Assembly: GCA_022450525.1 (NCBI GenBank)
Contig: JAKUQA010000002.1
Location: 80,491-144,490, forward strand
Direction: 5' to 3'
Source of the DNA: Dehalococcoidia bacterium
GTDB taxonomy: Bacteria > Chloroflexota > Dehalococcoidia > Lucifugimonadales > UBA6952
Length of the DNA: 64,000 nt
The notes under the pieces were generated by a model that did no database searches, had not been told where the DNA came from, and saw only the letters and a list, made by a program, of their open reading frames with translations. Positions 1 through 10,012 of the stretch are shown in pieces. Each line of letters begins with the position of its first letter. Position 1 is the stretch's first letter. The position numbers and the translations under genes were made by a program.

Positions 1-451
1 CAGTATGTTCCATAGCAACGATTAATTTTTTTGCACCAGTAGCTAAGTCCATTGCCCCCCCTATATTTCCAATACCCCTCTCGGGAATCATCCAATTAGC
101 AAGGTCTCCTTTTACAGAAATTTGAAGAGCACCCAAAACTGAAATATCTATGTGCCCACCTCTTATCATAGCGAATGCATCTGCTGAATTAAAAAAAGAC
201 ATACCTATTGTTGGTTTTAAGAATTGTCCACCTGCATTAATTAAATCAGGATCTTCTTCACCAACTTCGGCTAATGAACCATAGTTTAAAACACCATTTT
301 CACTATGAAAAATAATATTTTGTTCAGGACTTGTAAATTGTGAAACTAATGTTGGTATTCCTATTCCTAAATTAACATAGGAATTATTAGGAATCTCTTT
401 TGCTATTCTCATTGCAATAGTTTCTCTGTTAAGTTTTTCCTTCATAATCAT
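1..451 (-). CDS. 3-oxoacid CoA-transferase, subunit B (partial)
   Basis: The C-terminal end lies beyond the left edge of the window; about 150 N-terminal residues are visible. They match the B (catalytic) half of two-subunit succinyl-CoA:3-ketoacid or acetoacetate CoA-transferases. The segment HSENGVLNYG carries Glu51, the residue that in this family forms the CoA thioester, and GGHIDISVLGALQ is the downstream core. The ATG at 451 directly abuts the TAG of subunit A, with AGGA five bases upstream. A second in-frame ATG at 445 is possible but too far from that site. It moves CoA between an acyl-CoA and a free 3-oxoacid in the cytoplasm; the exact substrate cannot be read from sequence. Confidence 0.9.
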   Translation of the reverse strand, partial: MIMKEKLNRETIAMRIAKEIPNNSYVNLGIGIPTLVSQFTSPEQNIIFHSENGVLNYGSLAEVGEEDPDLINAGGQFLKPTIGMSFFNSADAFAMIRGGHIDISVLGALQISVKGDLANWMIPERGIGNIGGAMDLATGAKKLIVAMEHT

Positions 452-1150
452 CTAATTCCTATGTACTAGTTTATTCACGAAAATTCCGGGCGTTGTAATT
501 TGTTCTGGTATTAATTGTTCGGGGTTAACAATTTCATCTGTTTCAACGATTGTCACCTTACTTGCTGTTGCCATAATGGGATTAAAGTTTTTTGAAGTGC
601 CCTTATTAATCAAATTTCCTAAAGTATCAGATTTGTGGGCTCTTATAAAACAAAAATCAGCTTGTAACCATTCTTCTAAAAGATATCTTGTATTATTAAA
701 TAAACGAGTTTCTTTTTTTTCGCTTGGAAAACTATTCACACCGGTTGGTGTGTAAAATGCTCTTATACCAGCTCCACCTGCCCGAATTTTTTCAGCTAGA
801 GTTCCTTGAGGTATAAGTTCGATTATAATATTTTCTTCTTTATAGATTTCTTCAAGAGCATTTTTCATTGAAGGAGATGGAGAAACAGGAAAAGAAGAAA
901 TTATTTTACTGACTTGTTTATTTCTAATTAAGATATCATGGTTTACAGGCAGTGGTTGATTTTGAATTAACCCAAATCCAGGTAATCCTCCGGTATTACT
1001 AATTATCGTTAAATTTTTTGCTTTGGAATTACTTAGTGCTAGTATGAGGTTTGTTGGCATGTCACCAGATCCACCAAATCCCCCTATCATAATAGATGAT
1101 CCATCTTTTATTTCTTTTACTGCCTCTTCTGGTGTTACTATTGGCTTCAT
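452..1150 (-). CDS. 3-oxoacid CoA-transferase, subunit A
   Basis: This is the non-catalytic A subunit that pairs with the B subunit encoded immediately downstream. Near the N-terminus GGFGGSGDMPTNLI (residues 23-36) is the glycine-rich CoA-transferase family I motif. Residues around 113-137 contain PQGTLAEKIRAGGAGI, typical of SCOT/AtoD A subunits. At 232 residues it is full length. The gene follows the thioesterase gene by five bases and its stop abuts the B-subunit start, so the two subunits are probably translated together. SCOT-like rather than glutaconate-type is favoured by the PQGTLAE block; the acid acceptor is unknown. Confidence 0.92.
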   Translation of the reverse strand: MKPIVTPEEAVKEIKDGSSIMIGGFGGSGDMPTNLILALSNSKAKNLTIISNTGGLPGFGLIQNQPLPVNHDILIRNKQVSKIISSFPVSPSPSMKNALEEIYKEENIIIELIPQGTLAEKIRAGGAGIRAFYTPTGVNSFPSEKKETRLFNNTRYLLEEWLQADFCFIRAHKSDTLGNLINKGTSKNFNPIMATASKVTIVETDEIVNPEQLIPEQITTPGIFVNKLVHRN

Positions 1151-1155
1151 AATGT

Positions 1156-1560
1156 TTAGTTATTATTTTTGACTGTAATCCATGTTCCTAATACTTGTGC
1201 AATTTTTTTGTCTGCAGCATCGTATACAATGCATTCTCCTAGAGAAAGTAAATTACCTTTATGAGATATTTTCCCGTCTGCAACTAAATACTTTGATTTA
1301 ATTGATGCTGGTGCTATATAATTTATTTTCATTTCAACCGTAAATAGTGTGGTATCGTCAGCCTTTATGACACCTAATGCCATAGATATAGCAGCATCGG
1401 CTATAGTTGCGATTATTCCACCTTGTACGAATCCTGCACCTTGTAAGTGTCTTTGATGAATTTCCATTTTAACGATACATTTTTCTTGATCTTTTTGTAG
1501 AATTTCAAAACCAAGGAGATCTGAAAAGTTTTGCGGTTGTAAGTCTTTGTTTTTTTGCAT
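1156..1560 (-). CDS. PaaI-type hotdog thioesterase
   Basis: A 134-residue single hotdog-fold protein. The helix motif GGIIATIADAAISMALG (residues about 47-63) is the conserved PaaI/DUF4442-type acyl-CoA thioesterase signature; its Asp and the upstream Gln-Gly-Gly are expected in the active site. It would hydrolyse acyl- or aryl-CoA in the cytoplasm. It sits between uvrA (15 bases) and the CoA-transferase A subunit (5 bases) on the same strand, so it probably belongs to a short CoA-metabolism operon reading out of uvrA. Its role could be release of dead-end CoA esters from the same pathway as the CoA-transferase, which is an inference from position. Confidence 0.85.
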   Translation of the reverse strand: MQKNKDLQPQNFSDLLGFEILQKDQEKCIVKMEIHQRHLQGAGFVQGGIIATIADAAISMALGVIKADDTTLFTVEMKINYIAPASIKSKYLVADGKISHKGNLLSLGECIVYDAADKKIAQVLGTWITVKNNN

Positions 1561-1575
1561 AATTTTATAGTTGTA

Positions 1576-4467
1576 TTATTTTATTGATGAAGACTGAAGA
1601 ACATTATATTCTTGTTTGTTTAATTTAGGAATAAGATATTTACCAGTTATTGATTTTTCTTGTTTGGATATAAACTCTGGAGTCCCTGTAGCTATAACAA
1701 ATCCACCATTTTCTCCAGCTTTTGGCCCCAAATCAATAATCCAGTCAGCATTTTTAATCAAATCAAGGTGGTGTTCAATTAATATGACTGTATTATTTTT
1801 ATCTACTAATTTTTGTATAACTTCTAGAAGATATTCACAGTCATATAGAGATAATCCAGTTGTTGGTTCATCTAAAATGTACAAAGTATGCCCTAAAGAT
1901 CTTTTTGAAAGTTCTGTAGCTAGTTTTACTCTTTGTGCTTCTCCACCAGATAAAGTTGTTGCTGGTTGCCCTAATTTAATATATCCTAAACCAACTTCTT
2001 TCATGACAGTCAATTTATTCACAATTTTAGGAATGTTAGAGAATAAATCTATTGCTTGATCAACAGTTAAGTTTAATACATCGGATATAGAATGTTCATT
2101 GTAAAGAACTGTTAATGCTTCAGAATTATATCTAGCACCTTCGCAAATTTCACATGGTATGGTCACATTTGCAAGAAATTGCATTTCAATTTCTATAGAA
2201 CCTTCTCCTGAACAGGCTTCACACCTTCCACCTCTAACATTAAAAGAGAATCTACCTGGAGCATATCCACGAATTTTGGCTTCTGGTAACATTGAAAATA
2301 ATTCTCTTATTGGTGTAAAAACACCACAATAAGTTGCTGGATTACTTCTTGGTGTTCGACCTATAGGTGATTGATCAATGTTTATTACTTTTGTTATATT
2401 TTCTATTCCTTCAACGTAGTCACAATCTCCAGCTTTTGCTCGAGCTTTGTTTAATGTTTGATTTAATTTTTTGTATAAAACTTCATTGATCAGGGTTGAT
2501 TTTCCAGAGCCTGAAACTCCAGTTATACAAACTAAATTACCTAGTGGAACTTCGACACTTATATTTTTCAGATTATTTTCTCTAGCGCCTACTATATTTA
2601 TGGTACTTCCATTATTTTTTCTTCTAACATATGGTGTGGGTATAACATTTCTTCCGCTTAAATATGAACCAGTCAAAGATTCTTCAACACTTTTAATTTT
2701 TTTTAATGGGCCCTCAGCTATGATATAACCTCCATTTTCCCCAGCACCTGGACCAAGATCAATAATATAGTCAGCTGATTCCATAACGGCTTCATCGTGT
2801 TCTACAACCAATAATGAATTTCCTAGATCTCTAAGTTTTTTTAGAGTGGTTATTAACATATTACCATCAGCTGGGTGCAGTCCAATTGATGGTTCATCAC
2901 AAACATATAGAACTCCAACTAAACCAGACCCTATTTGAGTAGCTAACCGGATTCTTTGAGATTCACCACCAGATAGGGTCGAAGTAGGCCGATCAAGGCT
3001 AATATAATCGAGCCCTATGTCTATTAGAAATTCTAATCTATTTTTAATTTCCTTAATAATTGGCTCAGCTATAGGAAAATTTTTTTTTGGAATCACTGAA
3101 TTGTTTCCTGTTTTATCAAGTTGAGTTTTTGTCCATTCTGAAGTTTGTTTGATAGACATATTTGTTAAAGAAATTATATTTTCATTACCAATTTTTACTG
3201 ATAAAGAAGTAGGTTTAAGCCTATTGCCACTGCATTCTGGGCATTCAACTTTAGACATGAATTTTTCAATTTCTTTTTTAGAATAGTCTGAATCTGTATT
3301 TTGGTATCTACGTTCGAGATTAGGGATTAATCCCTCAAATTTACGGCTCCATTGATACCGCATCCCTCTTTTTGTAACATGAGTTATATTGATAGTGTCA
3401 TTATCACCGTGTAGTAGAATATCGATCATTTCATCAGAAAGATTGATAAGTGGTTCATTAATATTAAAATTATATTTATCTGCTAATGACGCTAAAATAC
3501 TTCGACCCCATTGCGAAAGTCGACCCGACGAAGACCAAGGGAGAATACCGCCCTTACTCATTGATAATGTATAATCTGGGATTACTAAATCGGGATCAAC
3601 TTCCAAGTGATAACCAATTCCAGAACATCTATTACAAGCTCCATGAGGGGAATTAAAACTAAAAGTCCGTGGTTCAATTTCTGTGAAATTTATTCCGCAA
3701 TTTACACATGCAAAATTCTCTGAAATTGCTGTTTCTTGATTATTTTCAACATCTAAAATAGTTATTGTGCCGTCACCTTGAGTTAAGGCAGTTTCTACTG
3801 AACTATGAATACGACTTGCATCAGTAGAGTGGCCAGAAGTGATTCTATCAACAACCAATTCAATTGTATGCCATTTTTGTTTGTTTAATTCAATATTTTC
3901 TGTTAATTCTCGAACCTCATTATTTACTCGAACACGTACAAAGCCATCCTTTTTTAATTGTTCAAATATTTGTTTATGTTCTCCTTTTTTGTGGATAACT
4001 TTGGGTGATAGAATCATAATTCTGTGATTTTCATCCATGTTTTGTATTGTTTCTACAATCTGAGGAATAGTTTGTTTTTCTACCCTCTTACCACATTTGT
4101 AGCAGTGGGGTTCACCAACTCTTGCAAATAGCAAACGTAAATAATCATATATTTCAGTTGTGGTACCGACAGTAGAACGAGGGTTTTGGGACGTATTTTT
4201 TTGATCAATTGAAATTGATGGACTTAGCCCTTCAATATAATCTACGTCTGGCTTGTCCATTCGGCCTAGGAATTGTCGAGCATATGAGGACAAGGATTCA
4301 ACATATCTTCTTTGTCCTTCAGCATAAATAGTATCAAAAGCTAGTGTAGATTTACCGGAACCTGAAACTCCTGTAACTACAACAAATTTATTTCTTGGTA
4401 TATTTACAGATACATTTTTTAAATTATGTTGGCGAGCACCCTTAACGATAATTTTTTGTGGTTCCAT
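1576..4467 (-). CDS. uvrA: Excinuclease ABC subunit A
   Basis: At 963 residues this is full-length UvrA, the damage-sensing ATPase of nucleotide excision repair. Two ABC modules are visible. Walker [15 protein letters not shown] lies near residue 33 and [16 protein letters not shown] in the second half; the signatures are [14 protein letters not shown] and [14 protein letters not shown]. Zinc-binding CxxC pairs occur in CVNCGINF...CNRCSGIGY and in CEACSGEGS...[17 protein letters not shown] and DEPTTGLS are the Walker B/D-loop regions. It heads a same-strand run into the thioesterase and CoA-transferase genes; the association looks like read-through rather than function. Confidence 0.98.
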   Translation of the reverse strand: MEPQKIIVKGARQHNLKNVSVNIPRNKFVVVTGVSGSGKSTLAFDTIYAEGQRRYVESLSSYARQFLGRMDKPDVDYIEGLSPSISIDQKNTSQNPRSTVGTTTEIYDYLRLLFARVGEPHCYKCGKRVEKQTIPQIVETIQNMDENHRIMILSPKVIHKKGEHKQIFEQLKKDGFVRVRVNNEVRELTENIELNKQKWHTIELVVDRITSGHSTDASRIHSSVETALTQGDGTITILDVENNQETAISENFACVNCGINFTEIEPRTFSFNSPHGACNRCSGIGYHLEVDPDLVIPDYTLSMSKGGILPWSSSGRLSQWGRSILASLADKYNFNINEPLINLSDEMIDILLHGDNDTINITHVTKRGMRYQWSRKFEGLIPNLERRYQNTDSDYSKKEIEKFMSKVECPECSGNRLKPTSLSVKIGNENIISLTNMSIKQTSEWTKTQLDKTGNNSVIPKKNFPIAEPIIKEIKNRLEFLIDIGLDYISLDRPTSTLSGGESQRIRLATQIGSGLVGVLYVCDEPSIGLHPADGNMLITTLKKLRDLGNSLLVVEHDEAVMESADYIIDLGPGAGENGGYIIAEGPLKKIKSVEESLTGSYLSGRNVIPTPYVRRKNNGSTINIVGARENNLKNISVEVPLGNLVCITGVSGSGKSTLINEVLYKKLNQTLNKARAKAGDCDYVEGIENITKVINIDQSPIGRTPRSNPATYCGVFTPIRELFSMLPEAKIRGYAPGRFSFNVRGGRCEACSGEGSIEIEMQFLANVTIPCEICEGARYNSEALTVLYNEHSISDVLNLTVDQAIDLFSNIPKIVNKLTVMKEVGLGYIKLGQPATTLSGGEAQRVKLATELSKRSLGHTLYILDEPTTGLSLYDCEYLLEVIQKLVDKNNTVILIEHHLDLIKNADWIIDLGPKAGENGGFVIATGTPEFISKQEKSITGKYLIPKLNKQEYNVLQSSSIK

Positions 4468-4532
4468 CCTTAGTAGTCCTACATTTTTTTATTATTTTAT
4501 CACTAATCAGTAATAAAGTTGTTATCAGAAAT

Positions 4533-5780
4533 TTATTTTTTTAAAATAGGTTTAGGTATTATTAAAATAATAAAGGCACTTATAATATATAATCCCACAA
4601 AAGTATAAAAAGGAATTTGATAACTATTTGTAACATCTCTTAACCAACCAGCAAATAGAGGACCAAATATTGCCGATAATCCTTGTATTGGAGAAACAAA
4701 CCCTCTTATAGATCCGAGGAAGGCACGACCAAAATAATCTGCCCATATTAGTGATTGGACAACAGCCCAAGCACCTCTTGTTAGGCCATAAATAACACCA
4801 AACAGTAAAACTCCCTTTATTGTACTAGCCTGTATTAGAATTAATAATCCAATTGCTGAACCTATTAGTGAGGCTGCAGTTAAATATTTTATAGCGACTT
4901 TTTCTGCTAAAAACCCCCATACCAATTTTGATGGTATCGCAAATATAGCATATGTTGTTAGGCTTAAAGCAGCTATCCCTGGTGATAAACCTTGATCAAT
5001 CATAAATGGTATTTGGTGTAAAACTACGCCTATAACAGCAATAGCTGCTAAATTAGTTGAGAAAACTAAAGCCCATAGTGAAGTAGTTCTAAAAGCATCT
5101 TTTGGTGTCCATATCTCTTCAATATCTTGATGTGAATCGGATGCATTTTGTTTATTTTCAATTTCAGTACTTTCTCCATCGGGTTTTAATCCTAAGTCTT
5201 CTGGAGATCTTCTCATGAACAAGAAACTAGTAGGTGCTATAATTAACCATGGTACTAGTGCCATAAATTGCCAGGTTTTTCTCCAACCAACATAAGTTAT
5301 TAGTAGTTGAATTAATGGGGCCATAATAGCTTCACCAACATTAATACCTGTTGTAGCAATTCCAGTAGCTCTACCGCGTTTTTTTATAAACCATCTAGCA
5401 AGAGTTGTATTTGTCACAATATGACTAAGGCAAGCATGGCCAGAAGCTCCAATGATTGAAAAATAAAGTATAATTTCCCAAAAGTTATCGGCTGTACTCA
5501 TTAGAAATGTGCTAAACCCTGCGATAATTGCACCCATTGTCATTAAGTAGCGTGGTCCAAATTTATCTACCAAAGGTCCTACAATAGGTCCCATAAAATG
5601 TGTGGTTAGATTTCTTATAACAGGCGGAAGTGAAAGCATTAAATTTGTCAGAGATAGTGATGAGCGTATGGGGACATAAAATAATCCATAAATGGGAACT
5701 CCTATACCTGCACCCATCCAGTTGGCAAAAAATATTGCTGTAACTATGTACCAACCACGATATATTTTCTTTTTAAACAT
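4533..5780 (-). CDS. MFS transporter (monocarboxylate/OFA-like)
   Basis: A 415-residue protein with about 12 hydrophobic segments and the usual MFS central cytoplasmic break (charged stretch around residues 200-225, rich in Glu/Asn/Asp). It opens with GWYIVTAIFFANWMGAGIG, the opening seen in monocarboxylate and oxalate:formate antiporter-like carriers. The motif GPLVDKFGPRYLM between segments 2 and 3 matches MFS motif A. The likely role is organic-anion uptake or exchange across the inner membrane; the substrate is unknown. It stands alone, divergent from pdxST across a 201-bp regulatory gap. Confidence 0.85.
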   Translation of the reverse strand: MFKKKIYRGWYIVTAIFFANWMGAGIGVPIYGLFYVPIRSSLSLTNLMLSLPPVIRNLTTHFMGPIVGPLVDKFGPRYLMTMGAIIAGFSTFLMSTADNFWEIILYFSIIGASGHACLSHIVTNTTLARWFIKKRGRATGIATTGINVGEAIMAPLIQLLITYVGWRKTWQFMALVPWLIIAPTSFLFMRRSPEDLGLKPDGESTEIENKQNASDSHQDIEEIWTPKDAFRTTSLWALVFSTNLAAIAVIGVVLHQIPFMIDQGLSPGIAALSLTTYAIFAIPSKLVWGFLAEKVAIKYLTAASLIGSAIGLLILIQASTIKGVLLFGVIYGLTRGAWAVVQSLIWADYFGRAFLGSIRGFVSPIQGLSAIFGPLFAGWLRDVTNSYQIPFYTFVGLYIISAFIILIIPKPILKK

Positions 5781-5849
5781 AAAACCCCTTATTGATTCAT
5801 GGCTGATTGTAGTTAAATTAAATTAATACTTCAATACGAATTTGTATTT

Positions 5850-5877
5850 TTGACAACTAATATATCAGGTATATATT
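5850..5877 (+). promoter_or_regulatory. Candidate sigma70 promoter P1 of pdxST
   Basis: A perfect -35 hexamer TTGACA (5850-5855) is followed after 16 bases by TATATT (5872-5877). The spacer and -10 lie inside a perfect palindrome, so the promoter looks repressible. Predicted from sequence only. Confidence 0.45.
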
Positions 5878-5881
5878 AGTT
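5855..5881. promoter_or_regulatory. 27-bp palindrome, candidate operator
   Basis: Eleven-base arms (5855-5865 and 5871-5881) are exact reverse complements around a five-base centre CAGGT. The palindrome covers the spacer and -10 of candidate promoter P1 in the gap between the MFS gene and pdxS. There is no T-run after it, which argues against a terminator. A dimeric repressor could bind here; no regulator gene is adjacent. Confidence 0.45.
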
Positions 5882-5893
5882 CAATTATTTAAA

Positions 5894-5923
5894 TTGCATA
5901 GTGTATACTTATAGGAGTATACT
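5894..5923 (+). promoter_or_regulatory. Candidate sigma70 promoter P2 of pdxST
   Basis: TTGCAT (5894-5899), an 18-base spacer, then TATACT (5918-5923), about 58 bases upstream of the pdxS start. The six-base palindrome GTATAC occurs twice here, once in the spacer and once over the -10. Confidence 0.5.
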
Positions 5924-5981
5924 TTTATTATGTTTTATGTGTTAATCAGTTAACTAATACTAGCTGTTAGGAGAATCTTTT

Positions 5982-6866
5982 ATGGTAGAGAAAAATACGT
6001 GGGATTTAAAAACTGGCCTTGCTCAAATGCTTAAAGGTGGAGTGATAATGGATGTGGTTACGCCAGAACAAGCTAAAATAGCAGAGGATGCTGGGGCGTG
6101 TGCAGTAATGGCTTTAGAAAGAGTGCCTTCTGACATAAGGGCAGCTGGGGGAGTTGCAAGAATGTCTGATCCTGACATGATTACAGGAATTATAGAAGCT
6201 GTAAGTATACCAGTAATGGCAAAAGCCAGAATTGGTCATTTAGTTGAAGCGCAAGTTCTAGAAGCATTGGGTGTTGATTATATAGATGAATCAGAAGTAC
6301 TAACTCCTGCTGATGAAAATAATCATATTAATAAACATGATTTCAAAGTTCCATTTGTTTGTGGGTGTAGGAACTTGGGTGAAGCCTTACGTAGAATAGG
6401 TGAAGGTGCAGCCATGATTAGAACCAAAGGAGAAGCAGGGACTGGAAATGTTGTTGAGGCTGTAAGACATGCACGATCTGTTTTGGGGGAAATAACAAGA
6501 ATTACAAACTTGGATCCCACAGAATTAATGGCAACAGCTAGAGATTTACAAGCTCCCTATGAATTAATTTTACAAATACATGAAACAGGTAAATTGCCTG
6601 TGGTAAATTTTGCAGCAGGCGGAATAGCAACTCCAGCTGATGCAGCATTAATGATGCAAATTGGTGTTGAAGGCGTTTTTGTGGGATCTGGTATATTCAA
6701 ATCCTCCAATCCTTCAGCAATGGCTAAAGCTATTGTGAAAGCTACCACTCATTTTAATGACCCTAAAATAATTGCTGAAGTTTCTTCAGGGTTAGGTGAT
6801 GCAATGAGAGGTTTAGATGTCCGTACTATGCCAGAAGAGGAACAATTAGCCACAAGGGGATGGTAA
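5982..6866 (+). CDS. pdxS: Pyridoxal 5'-phosphate synthase, PdxS subunit
   Basis: PdxS makes PLP directly from ribose 5-phosphate, glyceraldehyde 3-phosphate and ammonia supplied by PdxT. At 294 residues it is full length. The ribose-binding Asp24 (GGVIMDVV), the two catalytic lysines Lys81 (MAKARIGH) and Lys149 ([11 protein letters not shown]), and the phosphate-binding glycine segment [13 protein letters not shown] are all present. AGGAG precedes the ATG by ten bases. pdxT follows after three bases, so the two are co-transcribed and assemble into the PLP synthase complex. PLP made here would serve, for example, the class V aminotransferase at 44394-45473. Confidence 0.98.
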   Translation: MVEKNTWDLKTGLAQMLKGGVIMDVVTPEQAKIAEDAGACAVMALERVPSDIRAAGGVARMSDPDMITGIIEAVSIPVMAKARIGHLVEAQVLEALGVDYIDESEVLTPADENNHINKHDFKVPFVCGCRNLGEALRRIGEGAAMIRTKGEAGTGNVVEAVRHARSVLGEITRITNLDPTELMATARDLQAPYELILQIHETGKLPVVNFAAGGIATPADAALMMQIGVEGVFVGSGIFKSSNPSAMAKAIVKATTHFNDPKIIAEVSSGLGDAMRGLDVRTMPEEEQLATRGW

Positions 6867-6869
6867 CAG

Positions 6870-7445
6870 TTGTCTGGAATTGGGGTTTTGGCACTTCAAG
6901 GTGATTTTGTAGAACACATAAAAACTTTTTCAAGCTTAGGAGTGTCAGCACAAGAGATAAGAAAAGCTAATCAAATCTCTGATTTGGATGCTTTGGTAAT
7001 ACCGGGTGGAGAAAGCACAACAATTTCTTACCTGATGGATTTATATAATTTTAGATCAGCTATAAAAGATGCAGCTTCAAGTGATCTACCGATTTGGGGT
7101 ACTTGTGCTGGATTAATTCTAATGGCGAATAATCTCAAAGAAGATATTCCTATACCTCTAAGCCTTATGAATATTAATGTTAGCCGAAATGCATATGGAC
7201 GACAAATAGATAGTTTTAAAGATTCAATTAATTTTTCTTTCGATAGGGAAAATCCATTTCCGGGTGTATTTATCCGGGCACCTAAAATTCTTGATATTGA
7301 TGAAAATGTTGACGTAATTTGTACACTAAATGATGGGGAAATTGTAGGAGTAAAACAAGGCAATAAACTCGGTACATCTTTTCATCCAGAACTAACTACC
7401 GATAATAGGTTTCATAAATATTTTATTGATTTAGTTTATAGTTAG
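6870..7445 (+). CDS. pdxT: Pyridoxal 5'-phosphate synthase, glutaminase subunit PdxT
   Basis: PdxT is the class I glutaminase that feeds ammonia to PdxS. The nucleophile is Cys79 in WGTCAGLILMA; the His172/Glu174 pair is in SFHPEL; PGGESTT near residues 45-51 is the substrate loop. At 191 residues it is normal in length. The start is a TTG at 6870, three bases after the pdxS stop, with GGGGA upstream; no ATG fits the conserved N-terminus GIGVLALQGDF. Tight coupling to pdxS supports a 1:1 complex. Confidence 0.96.
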   Translation: MSGIGVLALQGDFVEHIKTFSSLGVSAQEIRKANQISDLDALVIPGGESTTISYLMDLYNFRSAIKDAASSDLPIWGTCAGLILMANNLKEDIPIPLSLMNINVSRNAYGRQIDSFKDSINFSFDRENPFPGVFIRAPKILDIDENVDVICTLNDGEIVGVKQGNKLGTSFHPELTTDNRFHKYFIDLVYS

Positions 7446-7452
7446 GTAATTA

Positions 7453-8376
7453 ATGATTAAAAAGCTCGGTTTTTTTGACATACTTCACGTGTTAAAAGCA
7501 GATATGCCAGATTTTTCTGTACAAAGACCTGATAATATTGGCAAACCACTTAAATTCATGGAGCGATTATTGATATGTTTGAATATATTTGGATATAATC
7601 GCCACCAAATTACTTTTATTTCAAAAAATTCTAATTCAATAAATGGATTAATTTGTATAAGAAAGATACAAGATAGGAATTATTGGTATATTCGTCACTT
7701 ATTACTTGAAAAAGTTAATTCTGAGTTGTTCAAAAATATTCTTGATATTTCAACGACATATATTACAAAAAGAAAATCTCATGGAGTGATATTAAAAATT
7801 CCGAACAATTGGCAGTTAGTTGATAGTGCAGTTAGTGCTAAATTTAAAGTTGCCAATCAGAATGTAATTTTAACACTTGGAGGTCAATATTCTTTATATA
7901 AATCTAATCCTATTTATTTATCTAAATTAAATTATAATAGATTTAAATCTGAGATAAATTCACTTTACGAAAGTACATTAGATTTTTTTGTTAAGAAAAA
8001 TTTAACGTATAACGATATTGATTTAGTACAATTATGTTGTATGGTTGATGCTAATGCGAAAGAATTGATATATGTTGATGGAGATAATCTTATTGGTGCT
8101 TTATCAAAGAAAGATTATCACAAAATTTGTGCAGTGAGTATCAATATATTTCAAAAGTATGCCAATATGCTTCCAGAACTTATTTCTGATACATATCAAC
8201 ACGCAAAAAGAAAACAGATTTATTGGATAGTTAAAATTCAACAAAAAGATATACTTGATACTCTTCACAGATTAGGTTTAATTAACCAAGTATCATTTTA
8301 TACATTAATTTATCAGACTCAGTCTAGAATATATGAAACTTCAACTTCCAAAGTAGAAATGGCAATAGAATTATGA
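7453..8376 (+). CDS. Unknown protein, possibly GNAT-like
   Basis: A 307-residue soluble protein with no clear family signature. The first half has an arrangement faintly like GNAT acetyltransferases (a strand containing YWYIRHLLLE near residue 78, later AVSAKFKVANQNVIL near 130), but the pyrophosphate loop of a functional acetyltransferase is not evident. The C-terminal half is rich in Lys, Tyr and Ile with no transmembrane segments. It lies 7 bases after pdxT and 31 before the R3H ATPase, so it is probably in the same transcript. I do not recognise its function. Confidence 0.7.
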   Translation: MIKKLGFFDILHVLKADMPDFSVQRPDNIGKPLKFMERLLICLNIFGYNRHQITFISKNSNSINGLICIRKIQDRNYWYIRHLLLEKVNSELFKNILDISTTYITKRKSHGVILKIPNNWQLVDSAVSAKFKVANQNVILTLGGQYSLYKSNPIYLSKLNYNRFKSEINSLYESTLDFFVKKNLTYNDIDLVQLCCMVDANAKELIYVDGDNLIGALSKKDYHKICAVSINIFQKYANMLPELISDTYQHAKRKQIYWIVKIQQKDILDTLHRLGLINQVSFYTLIYQTQSRIYETSTSKVEMAIEL

Positions 8377-8407
8377 AATTAGTATCTAATTATTTAAGGG
8401 GACCTGC

Positions 8408-10012
8408 ATGAAACCAGACGCAGAAATTGATGACCTACATAGTTTTTTAGATGTTCTCCCATCTCAAATTCGTGAGAACCTTCTGCAAAGTAATAGTCTA
8501 AACTCTCTTATTGAAGTAGTTTTAGATTTAGGTCGTAAACCGCAAGTAAGATTTGTAGATCGTGATGAAGAAATGGATTTAGATATTATTTCATTTTCTG
8601 ATTTAGATTTATTGACTGAAAAAATTGGTAGATTTGGAAATGATAACAGAGCTGGAGTAGAAAAAACTTTGCATAGATTTTCTGCAATACGTGCTAGAGA
8701 TACAACTCTGATTGGTGTGACATGTAGAGTTGGTAGATCAGTACTAGGAACTACTAAAGCTATAACGGATTTAGTTAATGAAGACAAAAGTATGTTGTTA
8801 CTTGGTCGACCTGGGGTAGGTAAAACTACAATTTTAAGAGAATTAGCAAGAGTACTATCTGTTGATTTGGCAAAAAGAGTGATAATAGTCGATACTTCAA
8901 ATGAAATTGGGGGAGATGGTTTTATTCCTCATCCAGGTATTGGTAAAGCTCGAAGAATGCAAGTAGCACGGCCCGAATTGCAACATGATATTATGATTGA
9001 AGCTGTAGAAAATCATATGCCTGAAGTTATCATTATTGATGAAATGGGTACAGAACTTGAAGCTAAAGCTGCTCGAACAATAGCTGAAAGAGGCGTACAG
9101 TTAATTGCAACTGCCCATGGCAATGATTTAGAAAGTTTATTGATGAATCCTACATTATCTGATTTAGTTGGTGGTGTTCAAACTGTTATTTTAGGAGATG
9201 AAGAAGCCAGAAAAAGAGGTACTCAGAAAACAGTCACCGAAAGAAAACTACCGCCAACATTTGAAATAGTATTGGAAATCCGCAACAGAGAAAAAATGGC
9301 TATTCATGAAGAAGTGGGTAGTGTTGTAGATAACATATTGAAATCGATCAAACCTAATCCTGAAATTCGATGGTTAGATAGCTCCGGAGAAGTTCTTAAG
9401 CAGAAAGAGTTTTTATTACCAGATATAGAAGACCAATTTGAATTACCTGAAATACAGGAATTCGATAATCAATTTCGAAATCATTCCTATGAAAAATACG
9501 CAAAAAAAACTAATGGATATTTAGAGAATGGTAGAGATACAGATTATACAACAATATTACCTTTTGGGATTAGTAAAAGTACAATTCGTCAATTAGCTGA
9601 TTTTTATAAAACCAACATGAAAATTGTTGAAAATGTTAAGGATGCTCAAATAGTTGTTACTACTAAAAGCCAGTATAGAAGAAGTCCTAAAGTAATTACA
9701 AATGCAGAATTAGATGGAACTCCTGTACATATATTAAGAAAAAATACAGTATCTCAAATTTCTGAATTTATCAAAAATGTAGATTCATATAAAAAAGTAA
9801 AATCCTCAATTCAAGAAGCATTGGAAGATGCTGAAAATGCTATATTGCAGATTCAAAATGGTTCTTCCAGTGTACAATTAGATCCACAAGACGCGTATAC
9901 TCGTAAATTACAACATCAGGTTTTAGATAGCAATTCACTAGTTTCGATTAGTTATGGGAAAGAACCTGAGAGATATATTAAAGTTTTTAAGAAAACAGAA
10001 AAAGGTTGGTAA
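8408..10012 (+). CDS. R3H-domain AAA ATPase (SpoIIIAA-like)
   Basis: A 534-residue nucleic-acid-associated ATPase. The central AAA domain has Walker A GRPGVGKTTILRELAR (about residues 137-152), a Walker B-like VIIIDEMGTELEA and the sensor region ATAHGNDLESLL, as in the SpoIIIAA/Ycf45 group. The C-terminus carries an R3H motif (RKLQH, Arg-x3-His) in YTRKLQHQVLDSN, predicted to bind single-stranded nucleic acid. A charged linker of about 100 residues joins the two. Known homologues are widespread in Chloroflexi, cyanobacteria and chloroplasts with poorly defined function. Its stop overlaps the tmk start (TAATG), indicating coupled translation. Confidence 0.85.
   Translation: MKPDAEIDDLHSFLDVLPSQIRENLLQSNSLNSLIEVVLDLGRKPQVRFVDRDEEMDLDIISFSDLDLLTEKIGRFGNDNRAGVEKTLHRFSAIRARDTTLIGVTCRVGRSVLGTTKAITDLVNEDKSMLLLGRPGVGKTTILRELARVLSVDLAKRVIIVDTSNEIGGDGFIPHPGIGKARRMQVARPELQHDIMIEAVENHMPEVIIIDEMGTELEAKAARTIAERGVQLIATAHGNDLESLLMNPTLSDLVGGVQTVILGDEEARKRGTQKTVTERKLPPTFEIVLEIRNREKMAIHEEVGSVVDNILKSIKPNPEIRWLDSSGEVLKQKEFLLPDIEDQFELPEIQEFDNQFRNHSYEKYAKKTNGYLENGRDTDYTTILPFGISKSTIRQLADFYKTNMKIVENVKDAQIVVTTKSQYRRSPKVITNAELDGTPVHILRKNTVSQISEFIKNVDSYKKVKSSIQEALEDAENAILQIQNGSSSVQLDPQDAYTRKLQHQVLDSNSLVSISYGKEPERYIKVFKKTEKGW

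Noticed and set aside
1616..2059. Plus-strand open frame over uvrA
   Set aside because: uvrA is unmistakable on the minus strand; the antisense frame is incidental.
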